Shown: positions 29,747 to 39,290 of the stretch, piece by piece
How positions within the stretch are numbered: position 1 is the first letter of the stretch
Layout of the letters: every line of letters starts with the position of its first letter
NCBI RefSeq assembly: GCF_001269985.1
Contig: NZ_BBZB01000001.1
Location: 1,798,001 to 1,862,000, forward strand
Direction: 5' to 3'
DNA: 64,000 nt
From: Pseudoalteromonas sp. '520P1 No. 423'
Lineage (GTDB): Bacteria > Pseudomonadota > Gammaproteobacteria > Enterobacterales > Alteromonadaceae
Made by a program: the position numbers and the translations under genes
Notes under the pieces: generated by a model
Told to the model about the DNA's origin: nothing
Seen by the model: only the letters and a program-made list of their open reading frames with translations
The model's database searches: none

Positions 29747-31840
29747 TTATAATTTAGTAATGACTTTTCTAGGTAAATACTCAAGCTTAAAACTGTTAGT
29801 ATTTAATCCAGCAACCGATGCTGCGTATGTTTCGTCATTTTCATCAAATGACGCTGCAACAATACTTTGTAAGCCTTGTGTCGTTGATAAAGTATCAAGC
29901 ATCTTATTCACACTTCTAGTGCTCATAGAGTGTTGAGCAGGTTCATCAAATAATATTAAACCGAGGTGGTTTCCATTTGTAGAATTAGATGCTTTATATA
30001 ACGCTATTAAATATGACCAAATTAATCTTACAAAATCACTTGCCGATGAATCCGACTTGATATCAGCTGAATTTGAGTTTTTCTTATTAGCTGCCTCTGT
30101 TGGCGTGTCTACTCTTTCCCGTAATTCTAGATCTTTCAAGTAAGGAAGCAATGTATCTGGTTTAACTTCTATTTCATTAACATCAGCACTACGGTAGCCA
30201 AATTTAGCTGCAAGTTGTTTGAACTCATTAGAAAATGAGTTGATTTTTTTCCAGTCACTTTGAGTAAAACTATATTTAGATAAGCTAGCAATATTTCCAT
30301 TTAAGTTTTTATATATAGTGGATAATTCAACCAGTTTTTCAAGCTTATTTTCTACTCTTTCTTCAATTTCAGTAAGCCCTGATAATCTATTTTCTAGGTT
30401 TATTTTTCGCCTAACATCAGTTTCTTTGACACTATTTGTAGACTTTATATCTTTTTTCAAAGAGACCAATTCTTTCCTAAACTTAATAACTTCTCTATTA
30501 ATTGTTAGCAGCTGAGCCTTGTCTCTTTCAATATTTTTATCTAACCCCTCAATAATGGATTTCGTCATCTTTTTCTGGTTATCAAGATGAGTAATATTTT
30601 CATCAAGCGACATTGGCATAGCTACACTATCCGGCGAAATTAAAATATCGTCGATAGGATTCATACAGGTATGGCATTTTCCTTTAGCAAAATCTAAATC
30701 TGATTCATCGGCCCCGAATTTGACAAGCTTTTCGGTTAACTTATTAGCTTTTAAGTCCTTTTCAATACTTTCTAAGCTCCCTAAATACTGACCAAATTGG
30801 GACTCATTAATTTTAATTTGGCTGCCGCACATACTCTGCATGACCAATAACTCTTCCATCCTATTTTGTGTTGTTTCTATTTTTTGGACTAGAACATAAG
30901 GGGCCTCGGAAAGCTGAGACTTTTCATTTTGAATTATTTCATGCATCTCATTCCTAAGATTGGCTTTTACAGATTCAAAAGGTAAAACATCTGCTCCATT
31001 TCTCTCGCCAATCATGACTAATCTAGGATCAAAATCGACCGATGGGACTTTATTAATTCCTGAAATAGATAAATATTTATTTTCTACCTCAATCTTAATT
31101 TCAGTCACAAGCTCTGACCATTCACTGATAAGACTAGAACGTTGAGATTGGAGCTCATTAAGTGTCTTTGCATTTCTGAAGCTATCAAGATCTAATAAAT
31201 AGCTTGCCACCTTCTCTCTCATGGCGCTAACTCCATAATATGGAATATTAGCAATATAATCTGTCCAACCTCTCTTCTGTTCTACTATCAGAGCAGAGAA
31301 CACTGATTGTAAATATAACTTTGTTTCTTTACCTTTATTATCAGATAAACTCGGCAAATCAAGGCCTAAAAACTGCTCTAAATATGCAAAAAAACCACGT
31401 TGTTTGTCTTGAGCTGAGCCCCCGTCATGTAAGAATGTATACTGACTTTTTAAATTGATTGAAGAGGTATCTGTTAAATATGCACCGTCGATAATTTGAA
31501 TTAACTTCGTATTGACATCAGCTGATTTGATAGCTCGTTTTAACGTAATCACCTTTCCGAGTTTATTTTCAACTTCTAAGTAAACAGTTGAACTAAGAAC
31601 TCGTTTTTCACTACCATTTAAGTCGAATCGATCTTTTAGAGCGTAAGGTAAAGCTGCATTTCCTTTAGAGCCTATGATCTCTTCCATCCCAAGGGCGTAG
31701 ATTAGAGAGTTAACAAATGTACTTTTTCCTGATGAGTTGTCGCCACGAATAATATTAAGGCCAGGCTTAAATTTTATTTTATACCCATAGTCCTGATTCT
31801 GAATATCAGTTAACTTTACAAATAATTGATTAAACTTCAT
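29747..31840 (-). CDS. SMC/RecN-like ATPase of an ABC-three-component (Lamassu-like) system
   Basis: 697 aa. Walker A GDNSSGKST (33-41), a long coiled-coil region broken by a zinc-hook-like pair Cys389-His-Thr-Cys392 (KCHTCMNP), a signature-like SDSSASDFVRLIW segment and Walker B with D-loop (LGLILFDEPAQHSMSTRS) near the C-terminus. This is the Rad50/SMC plan of ABC-3C and Lamassu LmuB proteins, thought to sense foreign DNA ends or structures and to license an effector. Its 5' end overlaps the middle-component gene by 11 bp and the three genes form one unit. Confidence 0.85.
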   Translation of the reverse strand: MKFNQLFVKLTDIQNQDYGYKIKFKPGLNIIRGDNSSGKSTFVNSLIYALGMEEIIGSKGNAALPYALKDRFDLNGSEKRVLSSTVYLEVENKLGKVITLKRAIKSADVNTKLIQIIDGAYLTDTSSINLKSQYTFLHDGGSAQDKQRGFFAYLEQFLGLDLPSLSDNKGKETKLYLQSVFSALIVEQKRGWTDYIANIPYYGVSAMREKVASYLLDLDSFRNAKTLNELQSQRSSLISEWSELVTEIKIEVENKYLSISGINKVPSVDFDPRLVMIGERNGADVLPFESVKANLRNEMHEIIQNEKSQLSEAPYVLVQKIETTQNRMEELLVMQSMCGSQIKINESQFGQYLGSLESIEKDLKANKLTEKLVKFGADESDLDFAKGKCHTCMNPIDDILISPDSVAMPMSLDENITHLDNQKKMTKSIIEGLDKNIERDKAQLLTINREVIKFRKELVSLKKDIKSTNSVKETDVRRKINLENRLSGLTEIEERVENKLEKLVELSTIYKNLNGNIASLSKYSFTQSDWKKINSFSNEFKQLAAKFGYRSADVNEIEVKPDTLLPYLKDLELRERVDTPTEAANKKNSNSADIKSDSSASDFVRLIWSYLIALYKASNSTNGNHLGLILFDEPAQHSMSTRSVNKMLDTLSTTQGLQSIVAASFDENDETYAASVAGLNTNSFKLEYLPRKVITKL

Positions 31841-32285
31841 CTACCCACCTTTTTGCTGCTTGAGTCACCATAGTTTCAGTAATTTTCTTTGCTATGATGT
31901 TTAATTCATTAACTTCAGTATCAAACAGGTTCATTAAATCTGCCCCCGAGATAAAGGACTCAGCTTTAGGAGTTAACTTATAAGCCCCATTTGCCGTTCT
32001 TGAAAGTAACCCTTCAGAGGTTGCATAGCATAGAGCCATATTTAATGAGGGATCTATTCCCCAAACTCCTAGCAATAAATTTTTCCTTTCAGCTGAAAGC
32101 TGGAGAGTTTTTAGCCGTTCAGGCTCTAACATAGCCCAGTTAAACAGATGGAGCTTTAATAGACTTGCTTTACCACCACTGCAACAAAGCTTTAAAATCA
32201 ATAACAGCTTTCCTACTTTATACATAGGCCGAAGTTCAGGAATCACTGATGTTTTCTTTCGAGAAAATCTCAGTCTACTCATCAT
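31830..32285 (-). CDS. ABC-three-component middle component (small helical/winged-helix protein)
   Basis: 151 aa. The size, the position between an effector-like gene and the ATPase, and the winged-helix-like stretch (YATSEGLLSRTANGAYKLTPKAESFI) match the middle components of ABC-3C systems. It overlaps both neighbours (ATGATGA junction upstream, 11 bp downstream), so translation is coupled. The family assignment rests largely on context; I do not recognise the exact subfamily. Confidence 0.7.
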   Translation of the reverse strand: MMSRLRFSRKKTSVIPELRPMYKVGKLLLILKLCCSGGKASLLKLHLFNWAMLEPERLKTLQLSAERKNLLLGVWGIDPSLNMALCYATSEGLLSRTANGAYKLTPKAESFISGADLMNLFDTEVNELNIIAKKITETMVTQAAKRWVDEV

Positions 32286-33199
32286 TCAATCCTCATTGGA
32301 CATTCTGCAATCCATCTAGCAACCATGTGCTTAGTAATTGACATTAAATCCTCATGCTCTATTGATGATATATGTGGATCTTTACAAAACCTTTCTATCA
32401 ATTTATCTTCTACCCATCCAACCAATTTTTGAGGGCTCTCTTCCCATGTCATTGACAGTTCTTCAACATCATCCTCAAAATTATTAACTAGTTTTGCAAT
32501 ACGTTCATATAGCTCAGGTGACTGGGTAAATATACGCCTTAGAATATCGTAGCCGCTTAAGTAGTTTTTCTTTGTGAGCTCGTTCAATCGGCTATGATTT
32601 TTAGGCTTGTATACTTCATTAACGACACTTCTTATCTCATTTTTCTCTTTAATGTTATTATCGTATTCTGTGGTTAATTCAGGCTCTGTAATTACTTCGC
32701 CATAATGGCTGGTAAAACTTAATTGCTCACCACCTACCATTTGTTGCTGCCTGATATCTTGAATATAGAAATCAAGATCTTTTACGAGTATTTGAAAATT
32801 ACTGGCGATGAAGTCGAGGCCAGCATTTTTAACTTCTTCTTCCTTTATTCTCGCATGAGCATAAATGTCATGCTTAGCTATTCTGGGAGTAATAAATAAC
32901 CATTGAGTAATTTCACAATCACCAATGTGTTTAATTAGCTCCTTCTCATTTAGCGATAGCTTTTTTATATCCTTAGTAATTTTGTCGCGTTGCTTTTCAT
33001 GTAATGTTTTTGTATCGTAATGTTCGTCAGGGCAATAACACTGAATGACAATACCTCCATCAAGCACGAAACCTTCAATTCCAAGATCACCTGGAGATGC
33101 GACCATATCTTGATAGGTATCATATTTTTTTTTAAATACAGCTTGAATTAGGCTTTCCCATTTATCACCATCTAACGGGCCAACATCAGTGTGGATCAT
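32282..33199 (-). CDS. ABC-3C-associated protein with degenerate PD-(D/E)XK-like N-terminus
   Basis: 305 aa, first gene of the operon. The N-terminus resembles Mrr-type nuclease folds: Glu in DGDKWESLIQAVF, Asp/Glu in GDLGIEGFVL and the strand IVIQCYC. In Mrr-type enzymes the last strand reads Q-x-K; here Tyr replaces Lys, so the nuclease is either inactive or uses a relocated Lys (for example in KTLHEKQRDKITKDIKKL). The C-terminal half is helical and unrecognised. By position it is the candidate effector or C-terminal-domain partner of the ATPase. Confidence 0.65.
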   Translation of the reverse strand: MIHTDVGPLDGDKWESLIQAVFKKKYDTYQDMVASPGDLGIEGFVLDGGIVIQCYCPDEHYDTKTLHEKQRDKITKDIKKLSLNEKELIKHIGDCEITQWLFITPRIAKHDIYAHARIKEEEVKNAGLDFIASNFQILVKDLDFYIQDIRQQQMVGGEQLSFTSHYGEVITEPELTTEYDNNIKEKNEIRSVVNEVYKPKNHSRLNELTKKNYLSGYDILRRIFTQSPELYERIAKLVNNFEDDVEELSMTWEESPQKLVGWVEDKLIERFCKDPHISSIEHEDLMSITKHMVARWIAECPMRIE

Positions 33200-33773
33200 A
33201 TACTTTCAACACTTATTACATATAAAGTTTCACGTTATACGTATTAAACCTTACATGCCAATGAGTTACCACCTTTTCTATCAAAGAGTTTATGAATTCG
33301 AACAACGGATACCTAAATATTTTTAATTAAAAGGAGTAGATGTAATACCATACCTATTGGGTACTGTTTTAATATACAGTACTCGAAGATTTTCTATATG
33401 TCTACCTTAAATATTATGGCGGTATGGAAGGGGCATTTCTTCCTTCTCTTTTAAAGGAAATTAGCTGAATTTTTTCATGACAGTTCATTTGGGGTAGCTC
33501 TTAACAAATATTTATTACTATTTTCAGACCGATTTTAAACCCACCTTCTTCTTCTTATTCCTTTTTGGTCTAAAACTTAATATTCTAATAATTAACAGTT
33601 GCTAATAAACGATGGTTAAGTTGTTGAAATTCCTACCTGTGCAAAATATGTACAATTTAAATTATTAACAGTTATATATATTTATTGTAATAATATCAAG
33701 GAACTAGCTTGTTGTGTAAATCGTTTTCAGCTATATAATAAGTGATCTCTAAATTTAACTTGAGATCAAAAAA
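33200..33773 (+). promoter_or_regulatory. Divergent regulatory region; tnsA promoter and inverted repeat
   Basis: 574 bp without a gene between the ABC-3C operon (minus) and tnsA (plus). A likely tnsA promoter is TTGTGT (33712-33717), 16 bp, TATAAT (33734-33739). Between it and the ATG is an inverted repeat TGATCTC/GAGATCA (33743-33749 and 33762-33768) that could bind a repressor or TnsB-type protein. The rest is AT-rich and featureless to me. Confidence 0.55.
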
Positions 33774-34634
33774 ATGAAATTACCAGTTACACAACCAATC
33801 ATTACCCAAAAAGAAAAGAACAAAATTGAGCGTTATATCGCTCTTGTTAAAAAAGAAGGATATCGTCCTTTTGTTACTGTGCGGCAATCGCACACAATTG
33901 GCCAAGGGCAAATTATATATTCGCATGAAACTGGTCGAACACATCATTTCTTAAGTCGCGGTGAGCTTGTTCCTTTCTTTCACTTTGAAGCCAATAACAT
34001 TGTTAAAGATATCTTTGACCAATATCCACTTCCCATTGAAGATACACTTAAATATGCCGTCGATTTAAACATTGTTCACCCTGGCTCTTATCAAGAAGCT
34101 GAAGATTTTGATGGCCACAGGCCAGCAAAAACCATGACGCTGGATTATGTCGTTAAGCACCAAGATAATTCGCTTCATGCCTATAACTTCAAATATGCTG
34201 ATGCACTAAACCCAAAGTTAACAAGTCCACAATCTGTGGCTAGAACGGAGGCAAAAGCAAAGATTGAACGTAAGTATTGTAAGAAAAACAAAATAAGTTG
34301 GACCCAACTTACCGAGTTGAGTTTCCATTCAAATGTCACGAATAACCTACGTTACTTAAGGGAATACAAGGAACATGAAGATGAATTTAATGTAAGTGAA
34401 GAATTCAAAGTTATCGCGCTAACGTGCTTTCGTATTAACTTTGAAAATTATCCTGATGTGACGGTATATAAAATCATTGAAATGACTGCTGCTGAGCTTG
34501 GCATAGAACTATTTCAAAGCCAGTTCTTATTCCAAATGTTTGTTTATAATCGTGCACTTACAATTGATTGGCTAGAGCTCATTGACCTGAATCGCCCTTT
34601 ATCGATGGTTAAGGAGCTTCGTCATGCTAGTTAA
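33774..34634 (+). CDS. tnsA: TnsA endonuclease
   Basis: 286 aa. Tn7-type TnsA cuts the 5' ends of the transposon. The nuclease triad aligns by eye with Tn7 TnsA Glu63-Asp114-Lys132: here Glu64 (LSRGELVPFF), Asp124 (KTMTLDYVV) and Lys140 (AYNFKYA). The segment RxxYSHETGRTHHFLS and the C-terminal winged-helix domain are also conserved. With a separate TnsA, transposition should be cut-and-paste. Overlaps tnsB by 11 bp. Confidence 0.93.
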   Translation: MKLPVTQPIITQKEKNKIERYIALVKKEGYRPFVTVRQSHTIGQGQIIYSHETGRTHHFLSRGELVPFFHFEANNIVKDIFDQYPLPIEDTLKYAVDLNIVHPGSYQEAEDFDGHRPAKTMTLDYVVKHQDNSLHAYNFKYADALNPKLTSPQSVARTEAKAKIERKYCKKNKISWTQLTELSFHSNVTNNLRYLREYKEHEDEFNVSEEFKVIALTCFRINFENYPDVTVYKIIEMTAAELGIELFQSQFLFQMFVYNRALTIDWLELIDLNRPLSMVKELRHAS

Positions 34635-36843
34635 TCAAAAAATAGTCTCTATTGGCGCTAAAAGCGAGCATGTTGAACTCCTTATTGTCGGAATCGATGA
34701 AGATGAAGGCAATGGGCTTATAGCAGTATCTGACTTGAACAGAAAATGTCCTAAACGTCCTACGACTCACAAAATTGAGTACGTTCTTGGAAAGATTAAG
34801 CGAAAAGAATGGCAGATAGTAGAGCATGACTTTCCAGATACGCTTTATTGCAAGACGTCTACATTAGCTTCAGCCCTTAAAAAAGCTAAAGTTAAAGATC
34901 CAATTCAGATGCAAGATGATGCTTACGAATGCCTTAAGCCATTAGTTGAAACCCCTGAAAAACTGCATTCATATTTGTATGGTAGCTCCAAAGGTATTTT
35001 AAAAGAATTAGAAGAGAAGTCCGGTAAAAGCCGCAAGTATGTTACAGGAAATCTTAATCGATATTTTTTTTATGGTGGCACTAAAGAGGCGCTTCTCCCT
35101 CGTTATTATGAGTGTGGTAAATTTCATAAATTACAAGATAAACCCCGTTATCTTGATGATGGTTATCCAGACCTAGCCAGTAAGCCAGGTATTGCTACCG
35201 TCTATGGAAATGCTTATCGGCATGTGACGCGATGGGATGTAGAAAATATAAAAAAGTTTGCCAAGACAGATATCAAGAATGGCCAGGAAACAGTACTAAG
35301 CACGCTATATGATGATTTTATTGGCAAGTTTTATACCTTTAAAGTGAAGCCCAAAGGGGCGACAAAAAATGATATTGCAGAGCCGTTTTCAATGGTTCTT
35401 GAAAGGCGACATTTAATTTCCCCTCGTGCTTTTAAACGTCAGCTCAAAAAAATTGTACCAGCGCTTGTTTGGTTAAAGAAAAAAGTAGGTAATAAAAACT
35501 ACTTAAGAGATAACGAAGCAAAGCCGGGCTCTGCGCACCATGGTCTTAGGGGGCCAACAAGTCGTTATGAAATCGATAGTACGGTTATTGATGTCTATGT
35601 GAGATATGAGTACTCCAATGAAGATTACTCAATAGGGCGTCCTATTTTATATCTAGTGATTGATGTTGTTACTGGAATGATTGTAGGTATGCACGTTTGC
35701 TTTCATGGCCCAGATTGGACAGGAGCAAGCCAAGCACTATTAAATGCTTTTACAGACAAGAAAGCATTTTGTGCAAAGTTTGGCTATGCACTTAAGGATG
35801 GTGAATGGCCTTGTCATCATGTAAGTCAGCAACTAACACTCGATAGAGGAACTGAAAACAATGACGGGAATTTAGAGTCTACTCTTAAAGGTCAAATAGG
35901 GTTAAGTGTTATGAACTTGAATGCTTACCATATGGGCAGTGCAAAAGGGACTGTAGAGAAGTCATTTGATACGGTTCAGTCTAAAACTTTATCGCCAACA
36001 GCAGGTAAAGTTGAAAAGGTTAAAAAATTTGATGAGCAACATGCAAGTCGTAAACAGATTTATACCTATAAATCGCTGGTACGTCAGATAATCAAGACCA
36101 TCATACTATCAAATAATCACACAAAACGAACCAATGGGCGTACATTTGAAATGGAAAGAGATGGTGTGGACTTTACCTCTCTCGACGCTTGGAATTATGG
36201 GTTAAAGCATCGTGTAATTACCCGTCAGGTCTCACAACAACGCTTGATATATGCTTTACTACCTGAAGACAACGCTGTTATTCAAGGGAAAGGCGTTTTC
36301 TATAAAAACCTTTACTACAACTCTAAGGAATTTGAACGCTTAGGTTTGATGGATGAGGCTAAGAATGGGAGTCGTGAAAAGGTAAAAATCCGCTATACCG
36401 ATGTTTCCACAAACTCAATCTGGTGGCGTAATGACGAAACAAAGGAGCTATTTAAACTCGATTTAACAGATAGAAGTGAAGCGTTTAAAAATCAAACCTG
36501 GTTGAATGTTATGCACCGCATAGAGTTTATTAAGCATGAATTAGCATTACTTGATGAACGTAATCAATTTGCAAAAATTTTGTTTCGAATGGATTTAAGG
36601 TCTCAAGAAAGACTATTGAAGCGGATGAAAAAACAAGTTGAAACGTCACGAGCAAAATCTCCGACACAAGGCACTAAACAAAATGGAGCTTTGATGGGGG
36701 ACCAACAAAAATTCGAATACCATCAGCAGCAACAAACAGCCTTTTCTACTACACAACCTTCTCAACCAACCATGAGCTATACCATTGATGCTGCATGGTC
36801 TAATCCTAACGCTGTTCCTCTAAAGGAGAACGAACATGTCTAA
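34624..36843 (+). CDS. tnsB: TnsB transposase (DDE, rve superfamily)
   Basis: 739 aa. It binds the repeated end motifs and makes the 3' cuts and strand transfer. Catalytic residues by position: Asp about 317 (RYEIDSTVIDVYV), Asp about 407 (LTLDRGTENN) and Glu about 445 (GTVEKSFDTV). N-terminal DNA-binding domains precede the core, and a Gln-rich tail (YHQQQQTAFSTTQPSQ) probably contacts TnsC. Overlaps tnsC by 8 bp. Confidence 0.93.
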   Translation: MLVNQKIVSIGAKSEHVELLIVGIDEDEGNGLIAVSDLNRKCPKRPTTHKIEYVLGKIKRKEWQIVEHDFPDTLYCKTSTLASALKKAKVKDPIQMQDDAYECLKPLVETPEKLHSYLYGSSKGILKELEEKSGKSRKYVTGNLNRYFFYGGTKEALLPRYYECGKFHKLQDKPRYLDDGYPDLASKPGIATVYGNAYRHVTRWDVENIKKFAKTDIKNGQETVLSTLYDDFIGKFYTFKVKPKGATKNDIAEPFSMVLERRHLISPRAFKRQLKKIVPALVWLKKKVGNKNYLRDNEAKPGSAHHGLRGPTSRYEIDSTVIDVYVRYEYSNEDYSIGRPILYLVIDVVTGMIVGMHVCFHGPDWTGASQALLNAFTDKKAFCAKFGYALKDGEWPCHHVSQQLTLDRGTENNDGNLESTLKGQIGLSVMNLNAYHMGSAKGTVEKSFDTVQSKTLSPTAGKVEKVKKFDEQHASRKQIYTYKSLVRQIIKTIILSNNHTKRTNGRTFEMERDGVDFTSLDAWNYGLKHRVITRQVSQQRLIYALLPEDNAVIQGKGVFYKNLYYNSKEFERLGLMDEAKNGSREKVKIRYTDVSTNSIWWRNDETKELFKLDLTDRSEAFKNQTWLNVMHRIEFIKHELALLDERNQFAKILFRMDLRSQERLLKRMKKQVETSRAKSPTQGTKQNGALMGDQQKFEYHQQQQTAFSTTQPSQPTMSYTIDAAWSNPNAVPLKENEHV

Positions 36844-38338
36844 ACCACATTATATCAATCACCCTAACGAAAGTTACCGAGGTAACCCCTTGGTTGAGGG
36901 GATGGGATACCCTTTAACTATAAAAGAAATACAAGAAGTATCTAACAAGCCATTTGATGGCGGGTTAGACCTAACAGGTGTGCCCAGTGATTTGCATGGT
37001 TATTATAACCGCTCAGTTATTTTAAATCTATTTAGTCTTCATGTTTGCCAGGATGAGATGGTCGATGTTTATGAAACCTTACGTCATGGAATTGAATATG
37101 GTTACCTAGGACGTAATCCGAACGAACCTGAAATTGGTCGTATGTTGGCGGCGATAGAGCGAGACAAGGATCAGCCGTTAAAGGCACTAAATATCAAACG
37201 TTTGAATATGCTAGAAAATAGTTTTAGCTATTTAATCGCAGGTCTTTCAGGTAGAGGAAAAAGTGCAATGGTAAAAATGGCACTTGAACATATCCGGCAG
37301 AAGATAATACACCAGACTCATATTGTTCTAAACGGCGAAAAAGCCACTTTTACTGATATGCAGATCACATATATCTATGTAGAGCATCACGATAGAGTTG
37401 GACAAAAAGCCTTTTTGATTTCCATACTCCAAGCTATTGATGAGGTAATTGGTGATGAATTAAGTGGTGTAAGTCGAAAGTCATATGCGTATGTAAACCG
37501 AAACAGCTCAGTATTTGAGCTTATGAATGCGGTTCGAAAAGCTGTTGTCGTACATCACATCGGTGCGTTTATTATTGATGAAGCTCAGAATTTTGCACCC
37601 GCAGCGAAAGATTTAAAAATTGGCTCGCAAGAAAAAACTTCAATGAAATTTGTTGAAGAATTAATTAATACTTTGGGTGTATCGAGTATATTTGTAGGCA
37701 CGTTGAGTACGTTATCTTTATTCGAAAAAGAAGTGACTATCACTCGGCGGACCATAAGATGTGGATCTATGATCCTTCTAGGTTCTCCTCTCGATAGTTC
37801 ATTTTGGATAAGGTTAACTGATCAGTTATTTAAGGCCGTTGGAGCTACTTACTCAAAAGATGAGTTATTCATTTTAAGAACACACCTTCATGGTCTTACA
37901 GCTGGTATCCCTGCAATTGCCGTTAGCTTAGTTCAATCGACCCTACGTTTCTTAAGCTATCACGATACAGGCGGACAATGTCTGACAACAGGTGCTTTTG
38001 ATTTTGTCTTTGAACAACAATTTAAACTATTGCATGGACCAATGGCCGCATTGATAGAAGAAGAATATGACAAGTTTGAGGACTTTAAACCTATTAAGTT
38101 ACTCAAGGAAATTAATCCTAAAAGTGCAGGAGAAGAGAAGCTTGCTGAGTTGAATAAAGAAGCAGAAAAAGTGTATCAGTTATGGCAGGAGAAAACGGAA
38201 CACCTGAAAACGGGGCAATACCAGTTGGCTTCACCCCAAGATAAGATTTCTCATCATCAAGTAGAAGCCTCTGAAGCATCCAGTAAATTATCACCAGATA
38301 ACTTTATGGCGTTAATTGATGGAGAAAATCATGAATAG
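36836..38338 (+). CDS. tnsC: TnsC AAA+ ATPase (transposition regulator)
   Basis: 500 aa. Walker A GLSGRGKSAM at about residues 136-145 and Walker B AFIIDEAQNF near 245; the family couples target selection to TnsA/TnsB through ATP-dependent filaments on DNA. Strong ribosome site AAAGGAG before the ATG at 36836. Its last codons overlap the start of the first TniQ gene (ATGAATAG). Confidence 0.92.
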   Translation: MSKPHYINHPNESYRGNPLVEGMGYPLTIKEIQEVSNKPFDGGLDLTGVPSDLHGYYNRSVILNLFSLHVCQDEMVDVYETLRHGIEYGYLGRNPNEPEIGRMLAAIERDKDQPLKALNIKRLNMLENSFSYLIAGLSGRGKSAMVKMALEHIRQKIIHQTHIVLNGEKATFTDMQITYIYVEHHDRVGQKAFLISILQAIDEVIGDELSGVSRKSYAYVNRNSSVFELMNAVRKAVVVHHIGAFIIDEAQNFAPAAKDLKIGSQEKTSMKFVEELINTLGVSSIFVGTLSTLSLFEKEVTITRRTIRCGSMILLGSPLDSSFWIRLTDQLFKAVGATYSKDELFILRTHLHGLTAGIPAIAVSLVQSTLRFLSYHDTGGQCLTTGAFDFVFEQQFKLLHGPMAALIEEEYDKFEDFKPIKLLKEINPKSAGEEKLAELNKEAEKVYQLWQEKTEHLKTGQYQLASPQDKISHHQVEASEASSKLSPDNFMALIDGENHE

Positions 38339-39290
38339 CTTACAAACACTGTTTCCTGGGGAAGATATCTTAGCAGCTCCTGCTAGATGGCACTATTTAA
38401 CAGGAACAGGAGCAATGGCTCATAGTTATAAAGAAATGGGGTTAAGCGTTGATGCACAAGGCCCACATAGGCTATTTAACTCATGCACGCTGAACATTTT
38501 GGATGTTATTGGAAAAAGCATTAATGATGAGAGTGTCAGAAAGCATAGCATTATAAATCTAGAGTTGGCCTATTTAACTTCAGCAGAGCGAAAGCAGTGG
38601 TTAGATAATAAAATAAAACCAAGATTTACTGCGCTAGCGAGTGTACACCCTAAACGTTGGCGTTGGTGTCCGGATTGTGTTGTTGTAGATGAAGCCTCTT
38701 TTGGAATGCCGTATTATCATCGAGACCATCAGTTGCCGGGCGTATTTCATTGTAAAAAACACTCCCTTGGGTTGGTTGAGGAATGTGCTGAATGCGGGTG
38801 GCAGGTTACACATATTAAAGACCAGCAAGTACCTCCTATAGATAATCTCTGTCCGTGCTGCGGCTTTTGGCTAAGTAGTTATGATGGACTATTCACTGAC
38901 AACATGGCCGTGATTGAGGAGGCTATTTTACAGTTAGTAAATAATGAACCTGAAATGGATTTATTACACCAACATCAATTGAATTTGTGCTCTCAAATAG
39001 GGATTCCTCCTAATTTGCAAAACACGATGGCAGAGCAAAAAAAATTAAGCAGTTGGCGTGGTAAATTTCTCGCCTACTATTCACCTTCAGAAATTAAGAG
39101 TTGGTTTAATAATTTTAGTGGGACTAACGGCTTGCTCGTACCTTCGATGATGCGTAGTTCTCGTTTAACCATGTGTAACGGTAAAGCGACTCCTATACAT
39201 CCATTGGTTCATTTGCTTGCTATGCAGTTTATAAACAGCCATCAGATAAAGGATGAAGCTTATGAATCAGCTTGTTTGGTTTCCGGGTGA
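38331..39290 (+). CDS. TniQ/TnsD-family target-selection protein, short form
   Basis: 319 aa from the ATG at 38331 (MNSLQTLFPGED), preceded by GGAGAAAATC; an in-frame ATG at 38316 is possible but has no site. The TniQ domain has zinc-finger Cys/His pairs (WRWCPDCVVVDE, YYHRDHQLPGVFHCKKH, CAECGW, CPCCGFW). No large C-terminal DNA-binding extension, unlike TnsD. In Tn7-like elements a short TniQ often serves a second targeting route; without Cas genes here its partner is unknown. Overlaps the next gene by 29 bp. Confidence 0.85.
   Translation: MNSLQTLFPGEDILAAPARWHYLTGTGAMAHSYKEMGLSVDAQGPHRLFNSCTLNILDVIGKSINDESVRKHSIINLELAYLTSAERKQWLDNKIKPRFTALASVHPKRWRWCPDCVVVDEASFGMPYYHRDHQLPGVFHCKKHSLGLVEECAECGWQVTHIKDQQVPPIDNLCPCCGFWLSSYDGLFTDNMAVIEEAILQLVNNEPEMDLLHQHQLNLCSQIGIPPNLQNTMAEQKKLSSWRGKFLAYYSPSEIKSWFNNFSGTNGLLVPSMMRSSRLTMCNGKATPIHPLVHLLAMQFINSHQIKDEAYESACLVSG

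Noticed and set aside
29566..29784. 72-codon frame between the ATPase and nitrilase genes
   Set aside because: It begins inside the ATPase gene, runs through the 15-bp hairpin and has no recognisable ribosome site; may be chance.
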